In this document: in pieces, positions 44,201 to 52,215 of the stretch
Layout: each line of letters starts with the position of its first letter
Position numbering within the stretch: the first letter of the stretch is position 1
From: Flavobacterium sp.
GTDB lineage: Bacteria > Bacteroidota > Bacteroidia > Flavobacteriales > Flavobacteriaceae
Length of the DNA stretch: 64,000 bases
Direction of reading: 5' to 3'
NCBI RefSeq assembly: GCF_004295795.1
Contig: NZ_SEBR01000001.1
Location: forward strand, 186,001 to 250,000
Position numbers and translations under genes: made by a program
Notes under the pieces: model-generated
Told to the model about the DNA's origin: nothing
Seen by the model: only the letters and a program-made list of their open reading frames with translations
The model's database searches: none

Positions 44201-44354
44201 AGCTTGTTCTTCCGGAGCTATGGTTTTCGGAGACGTGAACAATGCTGAAGATCCGATCACCGAACATGTGAAAGACGACAGGATGTACCACTTGCTCGAG
44301 CACGTCGGAACGAAGCCAAACGTATTCTACAAAGTCAAAGTAAGAAACGTCTAA
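41292..44354 (+). CDS. actB: Alternative complex III iron-sulfur subunit ActB
   Basis: Periplasmic subunit of 1020 residues. The N terminus carries a Tat motif (SRRDFLKFVGFSTAAASLAAC) that ends in a lipobox-like LAAC. Residues about 70-720 resemble the molybdopterin-oxidoreductase fold; in characterised ActB this part binds no molybdenum. The C-terminal part is ferredoxin-like with four cysteine clusters: CTGCGACVIAC, CQHCNHAPCETVCP, CVGTRYCANNCP, and CSFCIQ with CACSAACSSG. These correspond to three [4Fe-4S] and one [3Fe-4S] centre in the known complex. It follows actA and is 33 bp before actC. Confidence 0.94.
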   Translation: MSSNKKYWKSVEELSENSSIVETLKSNEFVEEIPVADFLGNEDSLSSSSTSRRDFLKFVGFSTAAASLAACEGPVHKSIPYVVQPEQIVPGVWDMYATTFFDGFDFANLLIKTREGRPIKVENNKDGGARFSANARVHASILSMYDSSRLKQPKIGGKDASWDEVTAAIKAGVAKGGKTVVLTGTIASPTTQKLINEFIAAHAGAEHVQYDAVSASTALDAFEQVYGERGLVDYDFGKADVILGIGADFLGDWQGGSYDTGYTLGRIPTKGKMSRHVQFEANMTLSGANADRRVPMTPAQQKQALALVYNIVTGAGEATSLDAKLKAEVVKAAQQIKQAGTRGVVVTGIDDKDAQLVALGINQALASQAFVGAPIRQVRKGSDAKVKNFLSELTSGKIQSLIIYGTNPAYTLPEAKAFADAVRKVPFSVSFTQREDETALATKVAAAVPHYLESWGDLELVKGQYALVQPTIRPLFNTRQFEEVLLELNGSSASIYDYVRSNSAAFLVGTNWNKALHDGIYSGAVQGVSGGTGSFAASVSALASAKATGKFELTLYTKTGLGDGQQANNPWLQEFPDPITRVSWDNYVTVSKADADKLGLENKIVANGGLNGSYATLTVGGKKIENVPVIVQPGQAVGTLGLAVGYGRKASMQKEMQVGINAYTLYNAFNSVQGADIAAEGGEHEFACVQSQKTLMGRGDIIKETTLGVFNDPKVEVQQWNPQPMVSLDHKEVEATKVDLWEAFDSTTGHHFNLSIDLNACTGCGACVIACHAENNVPVVGKAEVRRSRDMHWLRIDRYYSSEDTFAQDNEKKENFDGLFGDNGSLGGFGEMELPADNPQVAFQPVMCQHCNHAPCETVCPVAATSHSRQGHNHMAYNRCVGTRYCANNCPYKVRRFNWFLYNNNEEFPFNMNDDLGRMVLNPDVNVRSRGVMEKCSFCIQSTQAVILAAKRDGRAVGANEFNDACACSAACSSGAMVFGDVNNAEDPITEHVKDDRMYHLLEHVGTKPNVFYKVKVRNV

Positions 44355-44387
44355 TCAAGAGAAATTAATTAAGAAACACGATAAAGT

Positions 44388-45794
44388 ATGTCATCGCACT
44401 ACGAAGCACCCATCAGAAAACCCTTAGTTTTAGGTGATAAGACGTATCACGATGTTACTGTTGAAGTCGCTTTCCCAGTTGAAGGCCGCGCCAACAAGCA
44501 ATGGTGGACTGTATTTTCAATAGCATTGGTCGCGTTCCTTTGGGGATTAGGCTGTATCACTTACACCGTCGCGACCGGTATCGGTTCGTGGGGTCTTAAC
44601 AAGACTGTCGGTTGGGCGTGGGATATTACCAACTTCGTTTGGTGGGTAGGTATCGGGCACGCCGGAACGCTTATCTCGGCGGTGCTCCTTTTGTTCCGTC
44701 AGCGTTGGAGAATGGCCATCAACCGTTCCGCGGAAGCGATGACCATCTTCTCGGTAGTCCAGGCCGGTTTGTTTCCGGTAATCCACATGGGTCGCCCATG
44801 GATGGGTTATTGGGTACTTCCGATCCCAAACCAATTCGGATCACTTTGGGTAAACTTCAACTCGCCACTCCTTTGGGACGTATTTGCGATCTCGACTTAC
44901 CTTTCGGTTTCACTCGTATTCTGGTGGACAGGTCTTTTGCCTGACTTTGCGATGCTTCGTGACAGAGCCGTGACGCCTTTCACAAAAAGAATCTATTCCA
45001 TCCTTTCGTTCGGATGGAGCGGACGCGTAAAAGACTGGCAGCGTTTCGAGGAAGTTTCCCTCGTATTGGCAGGTCTTGCGACGCCACTTGTACTTTCTGT
45101 ACACACGATCGTATCCTTTGACTTCGCTACCTCGGTAATTCCGGGATGGCACACGACCATCTTCCCACCTTACTTTGTTGCGGGAGCGGTATTCTCAGGA
45201 TTTGCGATGGTAAACACGCTTCTCATCATCATGCGTAAAGTGTGTCACCTCGAAGCCTACATCACTTTGCAACACATCGAATTGATGAACATCATCATCA
45301 TGATCACGGGATCTATCGTTGGTGTGGCCTATATCACGGAGTTGTTCGTGGCATGGTATTCAGGAGTGGAATACGAACAGTATGCTTTCCTTAACCGTGC
45401 AACCGGACCTTACTGGTGGGCTTACTGGTCGATGATGACTTGCAACGTGTTCTCTCCACAATTCATGTGGTTCAAGAAACTCAGAACTTCGATCATGTTC
45501 TCTTTCATCATCTCGATTGTTGTGAACATCGGTATGTGGTTTGAGCGTTTCGTTATCATCGTAACGTCTTTGCACCGCGATTACCTTCCGTCTTCATGGA
45601 CGATGTTCTCGCCAACATTCGTCGATATCGGAATCTTTATCGGAACCATCGGATTCTTCTTCGTATTGTTCTTGCTTTACTCTCGTACGTTCCCTGTAAT
45701 TGCACAAGCCGAGGTCAAGACAATCTTGAAGACATCTGGAGAATATTTCAAAAAACGCAGAGACGAAAATCCTTCACACCATGAGCACCACTAA
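44388..45794 (+). CDS. actC: Alternative complex III membrane subunit ActC (NrfD-like)
   Basis: Polytopic membrane protein of 468 residues with about ten helices, NrfD/PsrC family, forming one of the two quinol-oxidising membrane subunits of the complex. Features are [21 protein letters not shown] in the first helix, [37 protein letters not shown] and [28 protein letters not shown]-like helices with conserved His. The C terminus is His-rich (ENPSHHEHH). Its last 14 bp overlap actD, so the two are translationally coupled. Confidence 0.94.
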   Translation: [468 protein letters not shown]

Positions 45795-46311
45795 TAAAGT
45801 ACTACACGCCATTTACAACGATGACGACGTCCTTATGGATGCCGTGAAGAAAACACGTGCGGCCCATTACCACATCGAGGATGTATTTACGCCTTTCCCT
45901 GTCCACGGACTTGACAAGGCAATGGGAATCGCTCCTACGAGACTCGCTATCTGCGCTTTCCTTTATGGATTGACAGGTCTTTCGGTTGCGACTTGGATGA
46001 TGAACAACATCATGATTCAGGATTGGCCGCAAGATATCGGCGGTAAGCCAAGTTTCACTTACTACCAGAACATGCCGGCTTTTGTTCCTATCATGTTCGA
46101 AATGACGGTATTTTTCGCTGCCCACTTGATGGTAATCACTTTCTACATGAGAAGTAGATTGTGGCCGTTCAAAGAAGCCGAAAACCCGGATGTCCGTACG
46201 ACAGATGACCACTTTTTGATGGAAATTGCCGTAAACGACAACGAAGCCGAACTCGTTTCCTTCTTCGAGAAAACAGGAGCGGTAGAAGTTAAAGTAATCG
46301 ATAAGCACTAA
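45781..46311 (+). CDS. actD: Alternative complex III membrane subunit ActD
   Basis: A 176-residue subunit of the DUF3341 (ActD) family with two membrane helices: ICAFLYGLTGLSVATWMM and FVPIMFEMTVFFAAHLMVITF. The N-terminal soluble part (VLHAIYNDDDVLMDAVKKTRAAHYHIEDVFTPFPVHG) and the short acidic C-terminal domain face the cytosol in the known complex. Its start lies inside the end of actC (14-bp overlap) and actE follows after 7 bp. Confidence 0.92.
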   Translation: MSTTNKVLHAIYNDDDVLMDAVKKTRAAHYHIEDVFTPFPVHGLDKAMGIAPTRLAICAFLYGLTGLSVATWMMNNIMIQDWPQDIGGKPSFTYYQNMPAFVPIMFEMTVFFAAHLMVITFYMRSRLWPFKEAENPDVRTTDDHFLMEIAVNDNEAELVSFFEKTGAVEVKVIDKH

Positions 46312-46318
46312 CTGTAGT

Positions 46319-46870
46319 ATGAAGACAGTATTCAAAATATCACTATTGGCCACGGTGGCGTTTTCAGTGACTTCTTGTTTCAACAAGAGAGAGCCGAACT
46401 ACCAATACATGCCAAATATGTACGAGTCTACGTCTTACGAGACGTATTCTGAATCGCCAGCTTTCAAAAGAGGTGGGGTAGAAGCGCAGTTACCGGTGCC
46501 GGGGACAATCAAAAGAGGTTTTACGCCTTATGAAATCCCGAACACTACAGAAGGTTATAACTTTTCAAAAACGGTTGCCACTTCGCCTTTGGATTCTACC
46601 GAGGTCGACATGGAGAAAGCCAAAGCACTTTTCGATATCTATTGCGGAATTTGCCACGGAACGGCCGGTGACGGAAAAGGAAAACTCGTAAAGCAGGAGA
46701 AATTCCTTGGAGTTCCGAGCTACAAAGACAGAGTCGTGAGCATAGGAAGCGTGTATCACGTGCAAACTTACGGACTGAACTCAATGGGTTCATACGCCAA
46801 CCAGCTTAGCCAACAAGAGCGTTGGATGGTCGCGGCTTACGTAATGAAGCTCAAAAGCGAATTGAAATAA
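46319..46870 (+). CDS. actE: Alternative complex III monohaem cytochrome c lipoprotein ActE
   Basis: A 183-residue lipoprotein: the signal MKTVFKISLLATVAFSVTSC ends in a lipobox, followed by a Tyr/Glu-rich linker and a monohaem cytochrome c domain with one CXXCH (CGICHG) in ALFDIYCGICHGTAGDGKG. The distal Met ligand is probably in the GLNSMGSYA segment. In the complex ActE sits beside ActA and passes electrons onward. It lies between actD (7 bp) and actF (24 bp). Confidence 0.93.
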   Translation: MKTVFKISLLATVAFSVTSCFNKREPNYQYMPNMYESTSYETYSESPAFKRGGVEAQLPVPGTIKRGFTPYEIPNTTEGYNFSKTVATSPLDSTEVDMEKAKALFDIYCGICHGTAGDGKGKLVKQEKFLGVPSYKDRVVSIGSVYHVQTYGLNSMGSYANQLSQQERWMVAAYVMKLKSELK

Positions 46871-46894
46871 CAGAATTAACTGATCGTAATAGAT

Positions 46895-48430
46895 ATGTAC
46901 ACTATTTCAAGTAAATTAAAAACATTTTCGGTAATCCTGATGGTTCTCGGACTTCTCGGGATCGGATACGGGTTTTTAACTGCGCCAAAAGATATTAAAG
47001 AAGTCGAAGCGATCCTGGCTGCCGAAGCGCACCACGGAGGCGGACACGGTGAAGAACACGCGGCTCCGGCTCACGGAGAAGCGACTCACCACGAAGCTGC
47101 GGAAGCTCACGCAACGGCCGAACCTGCTCACGATGCCGCGCATCACGAGACTACAGGCGATTCTGCTACTGCTTCGCACGATTCTGTTACTTCATCAGTT
47201 GATACGGTTGCTGCTCATGCGACTGCCGAAGCTCCGGCTGAAGCGCACCATGCCGAAGCGGCTGCTGCCCACGCCGAAAACGGTGAAGCAGACGCTCACG
47301 CTGAACACCAAGAACACTTGGAGCATGTTTACCACCAATTGCAAAACAAGCCTTGGGCTGCACTTTACGTCGCTTGTATCTTCTTCTTGTTGATTTCTAT
47401 GGGCGTTCTTGCTTTCTACGGAATCCAGCAAGTGGCTCAGGCAGGCTGGTCTCCGGTTTTATTCCGCGTTATGGAAGGAATCACGGCTTATTTGCCAATT
47501 GGATCCATCTTGTTCTTCGTTTTCCTTTTGACTTGTGCTTTCCACATGAATCACTTGTTCATTTGGATGGGAGAAGGTGTCACAGATCCAAAATCAGAGC
47601 ATTACGACGCGATGATCGCCGGTAAATCAGGCTTCCTGAACGTTTGGTTCTGGCTTGCACGTGCTGCTGTTTTCCTTATCGGATGGAACATCTACCGTTT
47701 CTTCGCCCGCAAGAAAAGTTTGGCTCAAGATGAGTCCAACGACGACAGCAATTACAAAAAACTATTCAAAGGATCGGCAGGATTTCTGGTGTTCTTCATC
47801 GTTTCGGAATCGATCATGTCTTGGGACTGGATTATGTCGCTTGACCCGCACTGGTTCTCGACTTTGTTCGGATGGTACGTTTTTGCCTCTTTCTTCGTAA
47901 GTGGAATCACAACAATCTGTATGGTGACACTTTACCTGAAATCGAAAGGCTATCTGGAGTATGTGAACACAAGCCACATCCACGATTTGGCCAAGTTCAT
48001 GTTCGGTATCTCTGTTTTCTGGACTTATCTTTGGTTCTCACAATTCATGCTTATCTGGTATGCGAACATTCCGGAAGAGGTAACTTACTTCGTCCAGCGT
48101 ATCAACGACTTTGGAATCTTGTTCTGGGGCGCAGTTGTACTGAATTTCGTATTCCCGATCCTCATCCTTATCAACACCGACTTCAAGCGTGTTACCTGGA
48201 TTTTGATCGGAGCGGGATCTATCATCCTCGTCGGACACTATATTGATTTCTTCAACATGATCATGCCGGCAACGGTTGGTACACAATGGTTCATCGGAAT
48301 CCCAGAAATCGGATCCCTTTTGTTCTTCCTCGGATTGTTCCTACTTGTCGTATTCTCGGCTCTTACGAAAGCACCACTGCTTCCGAAAAGAAACCCGTTC
48401 ATCGAAGAAAGCAAGCATTTTCACTATTAA
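46895..48430 (+). CDS. actF: Alternative complex III membrane subunit ActF with His-rich insertion
   Basis: Polytopic membrane subunit of 511 residues, related to ActC/NrfD, with ten predicted helices. Helix 1 (residues 9-30) is separated from the rest by about 115 residues of low-complexity sequence; residues 46-147 contain 21 His plus many Ala and Glu. Helix 2 begins at NKPWAALYVACIFFLLISMG. Later helices include ACTFHMNHLFIWMG-like and SLDPHWFSTLFGWYVF regions, and IGIPEIGSLLFFLGLFLLVVFSAL near the end. The insertion is far longer than a simple loop and may be a flexible tether or bind metal. Confidence 0.92.
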   Translation: MYTISSKLKTFSVILMVLGLLGIGYGFLTAPKDIKEVEAILAAEAHHGGGHGEEHAAPAHGEATHHEAAEAHATAEPAHDAAHHETTGDSATASHDSVTSSVDTVAAHATAEAPAEAHHAEAAAAHAENGEADAHAEHQEHLEHVYHQLQNKPWAALYVACIFFLLISMGVLAFYGIQQVAQAGWSPVLFRVMEGITAYLPIGSILFFVFLLTCAFHMNHLFIWMGEGVTDPKSEHYDAMIAGKSGFLNVWFWLARAAVFLIGWNIYRFFARKKSLAQDESNDDSNYKKLFKGSAGFLVFFIVSESIMSWDWIMSLDPHWFSTLFGWYVFASFFVSGITTICMVTLYLKSKGYLEYVNTSHIHDLAKFMFGISVFWTYLWFSQFMLIWYANIPEEVTYFVQRINDFGILFWGAVVLNFVFPILILINTDFKRVTWILIGAGSIILVGHYIDFFNMIMPATVGTQWFIGIPEIGSLLFFLGLFLLVVFSALTKAPLLPKRNPFIEESKHFHY

Positions 48431-48448
48431 TATTTAAAGACATCACAG

Positions 48449-49675
48449 ATGACGACTTTGTTGGTAATTGTAATTTTAGTCCTTTTGTCTGTTGCTATTT
48501 GGCAATTGACTAAGATATTTGACTTAACACAGGCAGGCCAGGTTGCTGATGCAGATAATTCGCAAGTGGCGAACGACACTGACAATAACATCCAGGGTTA
48601 TTTGATGTTCGGAATGCTTGCCTTCATCTATTTGTTCACTATATACGGACTGTTCAAATGGGGACATTTGGTACTTGGCACGCCGGCTTCGGCTCACGGT
48701 GCACAAGTGGACAACCTGATGAACATCACTTGGGTTCTGCTTTTCGTGGTTCAGGCCATCACGCAAGGTTTGTTGCACTGGTTCGCATTCAAATACCGCG
48801 GAAAAGAAGGGCAAAAAGCGCTTTATTTCGCAGATAACGACAAACTTGAATTTATCTGGTCCGTTATTCCGGCCATCGTTTTGGCAGGTCTTATCCTTTA
48901 CGGACTATACGCTTGGACAAACATCATGTTCGTTGACGAAGACGAAGATGTGTTGGTAGTGGAAATCTACGGAAAACAGTTTTCATGGGAAGCGCGTTAC
49001 GCCGGGGAAGACAATGTTCTCGGAAAAGCGAATGTTCGTTACATCGAGGGTGTTAACACGCTTGGTGTCGATATGGCAGATCCGCACGCTCAAGACGATA
49101 AGGTCGTAAACGAACTTCACTTGCCGAAAGGAAAGAAAATCCTTTTCAAGATTCGTTCACAGGATATTTTGCACTCGGCTTATTTCCCACATTTCCGCGC
49201 TCAAATGAACGCTGTTCCGGGAATGGTAACACAGTTCTCTTTCGAGCCGATCTACACCACAGCCGAAATGCGCGATATGCCGCACATGAAGGAAAAAGTT
49301 CACGAAATCAACGAGATCCGTGCACAGAGAAGTCAGGAGTTGATCGCGAAAGGTCAGCCGGGATTGGATCCTTACACATTCGATTACCTATTGTTGTGTA
49401 ACAAGATCTGTGGTGCGTCACACTACAACATGCAAATGAAAGTGGTAGTCGATGAACCGGAAGATTTCAAAGAATGGTTGGCAGCTAAAGAAACGCTTTC
49501 TGCCGCAGTAAAAGCAGAGAAGTCAAAACCAGCCGACGGAGAGGCAAACGCTCCCGTAACTGTCGACGCCGACACTGTGAAAGCAGTAACTCCTGTTTCT
49601 ACCGCTCCATCTGGCGCCGCCGCCGATACATCTGCAGCGAAACAGGCGAAAGCACAAAAACCATCAGCAAAGTAA
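48449..49675 (+). CDS. coxB: Cytochrome c oxidase subunit II
   Basis: Subunit II of an aa3-type oxidase, 408 residues. Two membrane helices anchor it after a hydrophobic N-terminal segment (VIVILVLLSVAIWQL): one near LMFGMLAFIYLFTIYGLF and one near FIWSVIPAIVLAGLILYGLYAW. The periplasmic cupredoxin domain has the CuA ligands in LLLCNKICGASHYNMQM (two Cys, His, Met) and the earlier His in DILHSAYFPHFRAQ. The last ~60 residues are an Ala/Lys/Pro-rich tail with no known domain. It follows actF by 18 bp and precedes coxA by 27 bp, consistent with the ACIII-aa3 supercomplex known in Flavobacterium. Confidence 0.95.
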   Translation: MTTLLVIVILVLLSVAIWQLTKIFDLTQAGQVADADNSQVANDTDNNIQGYLMFGMLAFIYLFTIYGLFKWGHLVLGTPASAHGAQVDNLMNITWVLLFVVQAITQGLLHWFAFKYRGKEGQKALYFADNDKLEFIWSVIPAIVLAGLILYGLYAWTNIMFVDEDEDVLVVEIYGKQFSWEARYAGEDNVLGKANVRYIEGVNTLGVDMADPHAQDDKVVNELHLPKGKKILFKIRSQDILHSAYFPHFRAQMNAVPGMVTQFSFEPIYTTAEMRDMPHMKEKVHEINEIRAQRSQELIAKGQPGLDPYTFDYLLLCNKICGASHYNMQMKVVVDEPEDFKEWLAAKETLSAAVKAEKSKPADGEANAPVTVDADTVKAVTPVSTAPSGAAADTSAAKQAKAQKPSAK

Positions 49676-49702
49676 TTTCAAGAAAATTAAAAGTAAGCAT
49701 AT

Positions 49703-51514
49703 ATGTCAGCAGTAGCTCACGCACACGACCACAGTCACGATGATCATTCCCACGATCACGAGCATCACCATAAGGATACTTTTATAACGAAATACATATT
49801 CAGTATCGATCACAAGATGATCGCCAAGCAATACCTTATCACAGGTATTATCATGGGCGTCATCGGGGTCGGAATGTCATTGCTTTTCCGCATGCAGCTT
49901 GCCTGGCCGGAAGAATCTTTCAAAGTTTTCAGCTGGTTCCTAGGTGATACGCACGCTCCGGACGGCGTCATGAAAAACGACATGTATCTCGCTTTGGTGA
50001 CCATACACGGAACAATCATGGTATTCTTCGTCTTGACTGCCGGATTGAGCGGAACGTTCAGTAACTTGTTGATTCCGCTTCAGATTGGGGCACGAGATAT
50101 GGCATCGGGATTCCTTAACATGATCTCGTTCTGGTTGTTCTTCCTTTCTGCTGTCGTGATGATTTCTTCGCTATTCGTCGAAGCTGGTCCTGCCTCTGCA
50201 GGATGGACGATCTATCCACCGCTAAGTGCGCTTCCGCAAGCAATCGGAGGTTCGGGTACAGGTATGACGCTTTGGTTGACTTCAATGGCAATATTCATCG
50301 CCTCGTCCTTGATGGGATCTTTGAACTATGTTGTTACAGTAATCAACTTGCGTACAAAAGGAATGTCGATGACACGCCTTCCGCTTACGATCTGGGCTTT
50401 CTTTATCACCGCAATCATCGGAATCATCTCGTTCCCGGTTCTTTTGTCAGCAGCTTTGTTGCTTTTGATGGACAGAAGCTTCGGAACTTCATTCTTCCTT
50501 TCGGATATTTACATCGCCGGAGAAGTACTTCACTACCAAGGTGGTTCACCAGTATTGTTCGAACACCTTTTCTGGTTCCTCGGACACCCTGAAGTTTATA
50601 TCGTAATCCTTCCTGCAATGGGACTGGTTTCGGAAATCATGGCGACAAATTCACGCAAGCCGATCTTCGGATACCGTGCGATGATCATGTCGATCCTCGC
50701 GATCGCGTTCCTTTCGACTATCGTTTGGGGTCACCACATGTTTATGTCCGGAATGAACCCGTTCCTCGGATCGGTGTTTACGTTCACCACTTTGCTTATC
50801 GCGATTCCATCGGCCGTAAAAGCCTTCAACTGGATCACGACACTTTGGAAAGGAAATTTGCAGATGAACCCAGCGATGATGTTCTCAATGGGATTCGTAT
50901 CGACTTTCATCACCGGAGGTCTGACGGGAATCATCCTTGGAGATTCAACGCTTGACATCAACGTTCACGATACTTATTTTGTGGTTGCTCACTTCCACTT
51001 GGTAATGGGAATCTCAGCACTTTACGGAATGTTCGCCGGTATTTATCACTGGTATCCGAAAATGTTCGGACGCATGCTCAACAAGAACATGGGTTACGTG
51101 CACTTCTGGGTGACTACGGTTTGTGCTTATGGCGTCTTCTTCCCAATGCACTTCATCGGCCTTGCCGGATTGCCACGTCGCTACTATACAAACACGAATT
51201 TCCCTTTGTTCGACGATTTGCAGAACGTGAACGTGCTGATCACGATGTTCGCCCTTATCGGAGGTGCGTTCCAGTTGGTCTTCCTTTACAACTTCTTCAG
51301 CAATATTTTCTTCGGAAAACGCGCTCCGCAAAACCCTTGGAGATCGACTACACTTGAGTGGACAACTCCGGTAGAACACATCCACGGAAACTGGCCGGGA
51401 GAAATTCCTCACGTACACCGTTGGCCATACGATTACAGCAAACCAGGACACGATGAGGATTTCGTACCTCAAACCGTTCCGATGAAAGACGGCGAAGAAC
51501 AACTTCACCACTAA
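49703..51514 (+). CDS. coxA: Cytochrome c oxidase subunit I
   Basis: Catalytic subunit, 603 residues, about twelve helices, reducing O2 to water and pumping protons. Key residues are seen: the His-Tyr pair of the active site in GHPEVYI, the CuB ligands in WGHHMF, and the haem ligands in VAHFHLVMG. The first 23 residues hold ten His interspersed with Asp, unlike most subunits I, before DTFITKYIFSIDHKMIAKQYL. It ends the operon before a terminator. Subunit III is not in this window and must be encoded elsewhere if present. Confidence 0.97.
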   Translation: MSAVAHAHDHSHDDHSHDHEHHHKDTFITKYIFSIDHKMIAKQYLITGIIMGVIGVGMSLLFRMQLAWPEESFKVFSWFLGDTHAPDGVMKNDMYLALVTIHGTIMVFFVLTAGLSGTFSNLLIPLQIGARDMASGFLNMISFWLFFLSAVVMISSLFVEAGPASAGWTIYPPLSALPQAIGGSGTGMTLWLTSMAIFIASSLMGSLNYVVTVINLRTKGMSMTRLPLTIWAFFITAIIGIISFPVLLSAALLLLMDRSFGTSFFLSDIYIAGEVLHYQGGSPVLFEHLFWFLGHPEVYIVILPAMGLVSEIMATNSRKPIFGYRAMIMSILAIAFLSTIVWGHHMFMSGMNPFLGSVFTFTTLLIAIPSAVKAFNWITTLWKGNLQMNPAMMFSMGFVSTFITGGLTGIILGDSTLDINVHDTYFVVAHFHLVMGISALYGMFAGIYHWYPKMFGRMLNKNMGYVHFWVTTVCAYGVFFPMHFIGLAGLPRRYYTNTNFPLFDDLQNVNVLITMFALIGGAFQLVFLYNFFSNIFFGKRAPQNPWRSTTLEWTTPVEHIHGNWPGEIPHVHRWPYDYSKPGHDEDFVPQTVPMKDGEEQLHH

Positions 51515-51533
51515 TTCACAAAAGCATATTAAG

Positions 51534-51560
51534 AAGCCTCTCGATCTCGGGAGGCTTTTT
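51534..51560 (+). terminator. Terminator of the act/cox operon
   Basis: Arms AAGCCTC (51534-51540) and GAGGCTT (51551-51557) around 10 nt, followed by a T run, 19 bp after coxA. Confidence 0.85.
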
Positions 51561-51595
51561 GTTTTTGTCGTATCTTGGAATCAAATCCTAGCATA

Positions 51596-51895
51596 ATGAC
51601 TGAAGACAACTTCCGTTTCGACGAACACAAAAAGCGGTTTGAACTCGACGTTGACGGCCACCAAGCCATCATCGAAAGCATCCTGAACAACGAAAACATC
51701 ATGTTTCTTACGCATACCGAAGTTCCGGTGGCGCTCGAAGGAAAAGGTGTCGGCAAGAAAATCGTCGAACTCGCCCTCGATTACATCAAAGAACACAATT
51801 ACAAACTCGCGCCTTTGTGTCCGTTCGTGGCCGCTTACCTAAAGCGTCATCGCGATTGGGAACCACTTCTGGCGCCAGGCTATCACATCGGATAA
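51596..51895 (+). CDS. Small GNAT-type acetyltransferase domain protein, paralogue 1
   Basis: A 99-residue protein of the short YjdJ-like N-acetyltransferase group, cytosolic. The pattern is FLTHTEVPVALEGKGVGKKIVELALDYIKEHNYKLAPLCPFVAAYLKRH: EGKGVGKKIV is the acetyl-CoA pyrophosphate loop and the P-C-P-F-V strand is typical. A TTG at 51575 would extend the N terminus by seven residues; ATG 51596 is preferred. Its stop and the next gene's start share TAATG. Substrate unknown; no binding-site residues distinguish it further. Confidence 0.85.
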   Translation: MTEDNFRFDEHKKRFELDVDGHQAIIESILNNENIMFLTHTEVPVALEGKGVGKKIVELALDYIKEHNYKLAPLCPFVAAYLKRHRDWEPLLAPGYHIG

Positions 51896-52182
51896 TGGAA
51901 ATCACGAAAAACGAATCCCAAAGCCAATACGAACTTCACCTCGAAGGCGGCAAAATCGCTTTTGTCGAATATTCGGTCAAAGACGATAAAATCTATCTGA
52001 CGCATACCGAAGTTCCGAAATCAGTGCAAGGCCAAGGCGTCGGACAAAAACTGATCGCCCAAACGCTCCAATCCATCAAAAAAGAAGGCAAGACTTTGGT
52101 GCCGCTTTGCGCTTTCGTTTCTTGGTACGTAAACAATCATAAAGAATGGCATTCGCTGCTTTCCGAAGGTTACCAAATGTAA
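51895..52182 (+). CDS. Small GNAT-type acetyltransferase domain protein, paralogue 2
   Basis: A 95-residue paralogue of the preceding gene, beginning MEITKNESQSQYELHLEGGK. The core is nearly the same: YLTHTEVPKSVQGQGVGQKLIAQTLQSIKKEGKTLVPLCAFVSWYVNNH, with the acetyl-CoA loop QGQGVGQKL. It starts in the TAATG that ends paralogue 1, so the two come from a local duplication and are translationally coupled. The two may form a heterodimer; this is inference. Confidence 0.85.
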   Translation: MEITKNESQSQYELHLEGGKIAFVEYSVKDDKIYLTHTEVPKSVQGQGVGQKLIAQTLQSIKKEGKTLVPLCAFVSWYVNNHKEWHSLLSEGYQM

Positions 52183-52203
52183 TCCCGCGCCCGAACATTT
52201 CCC

Positions 52204-52211
52204 TATCTTTG
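52204..52211 (+). promoter_or_regulatory. -7 promoter box TATCTTTG for ruvB
   Basis: Exact TAnnTTTG ending only 4 nt before ATG 52216, so transcription should begin at or beside the A of the start codon (leaderless). Confidence 0.65.
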
Positions 52212-52215
52212 CCGC

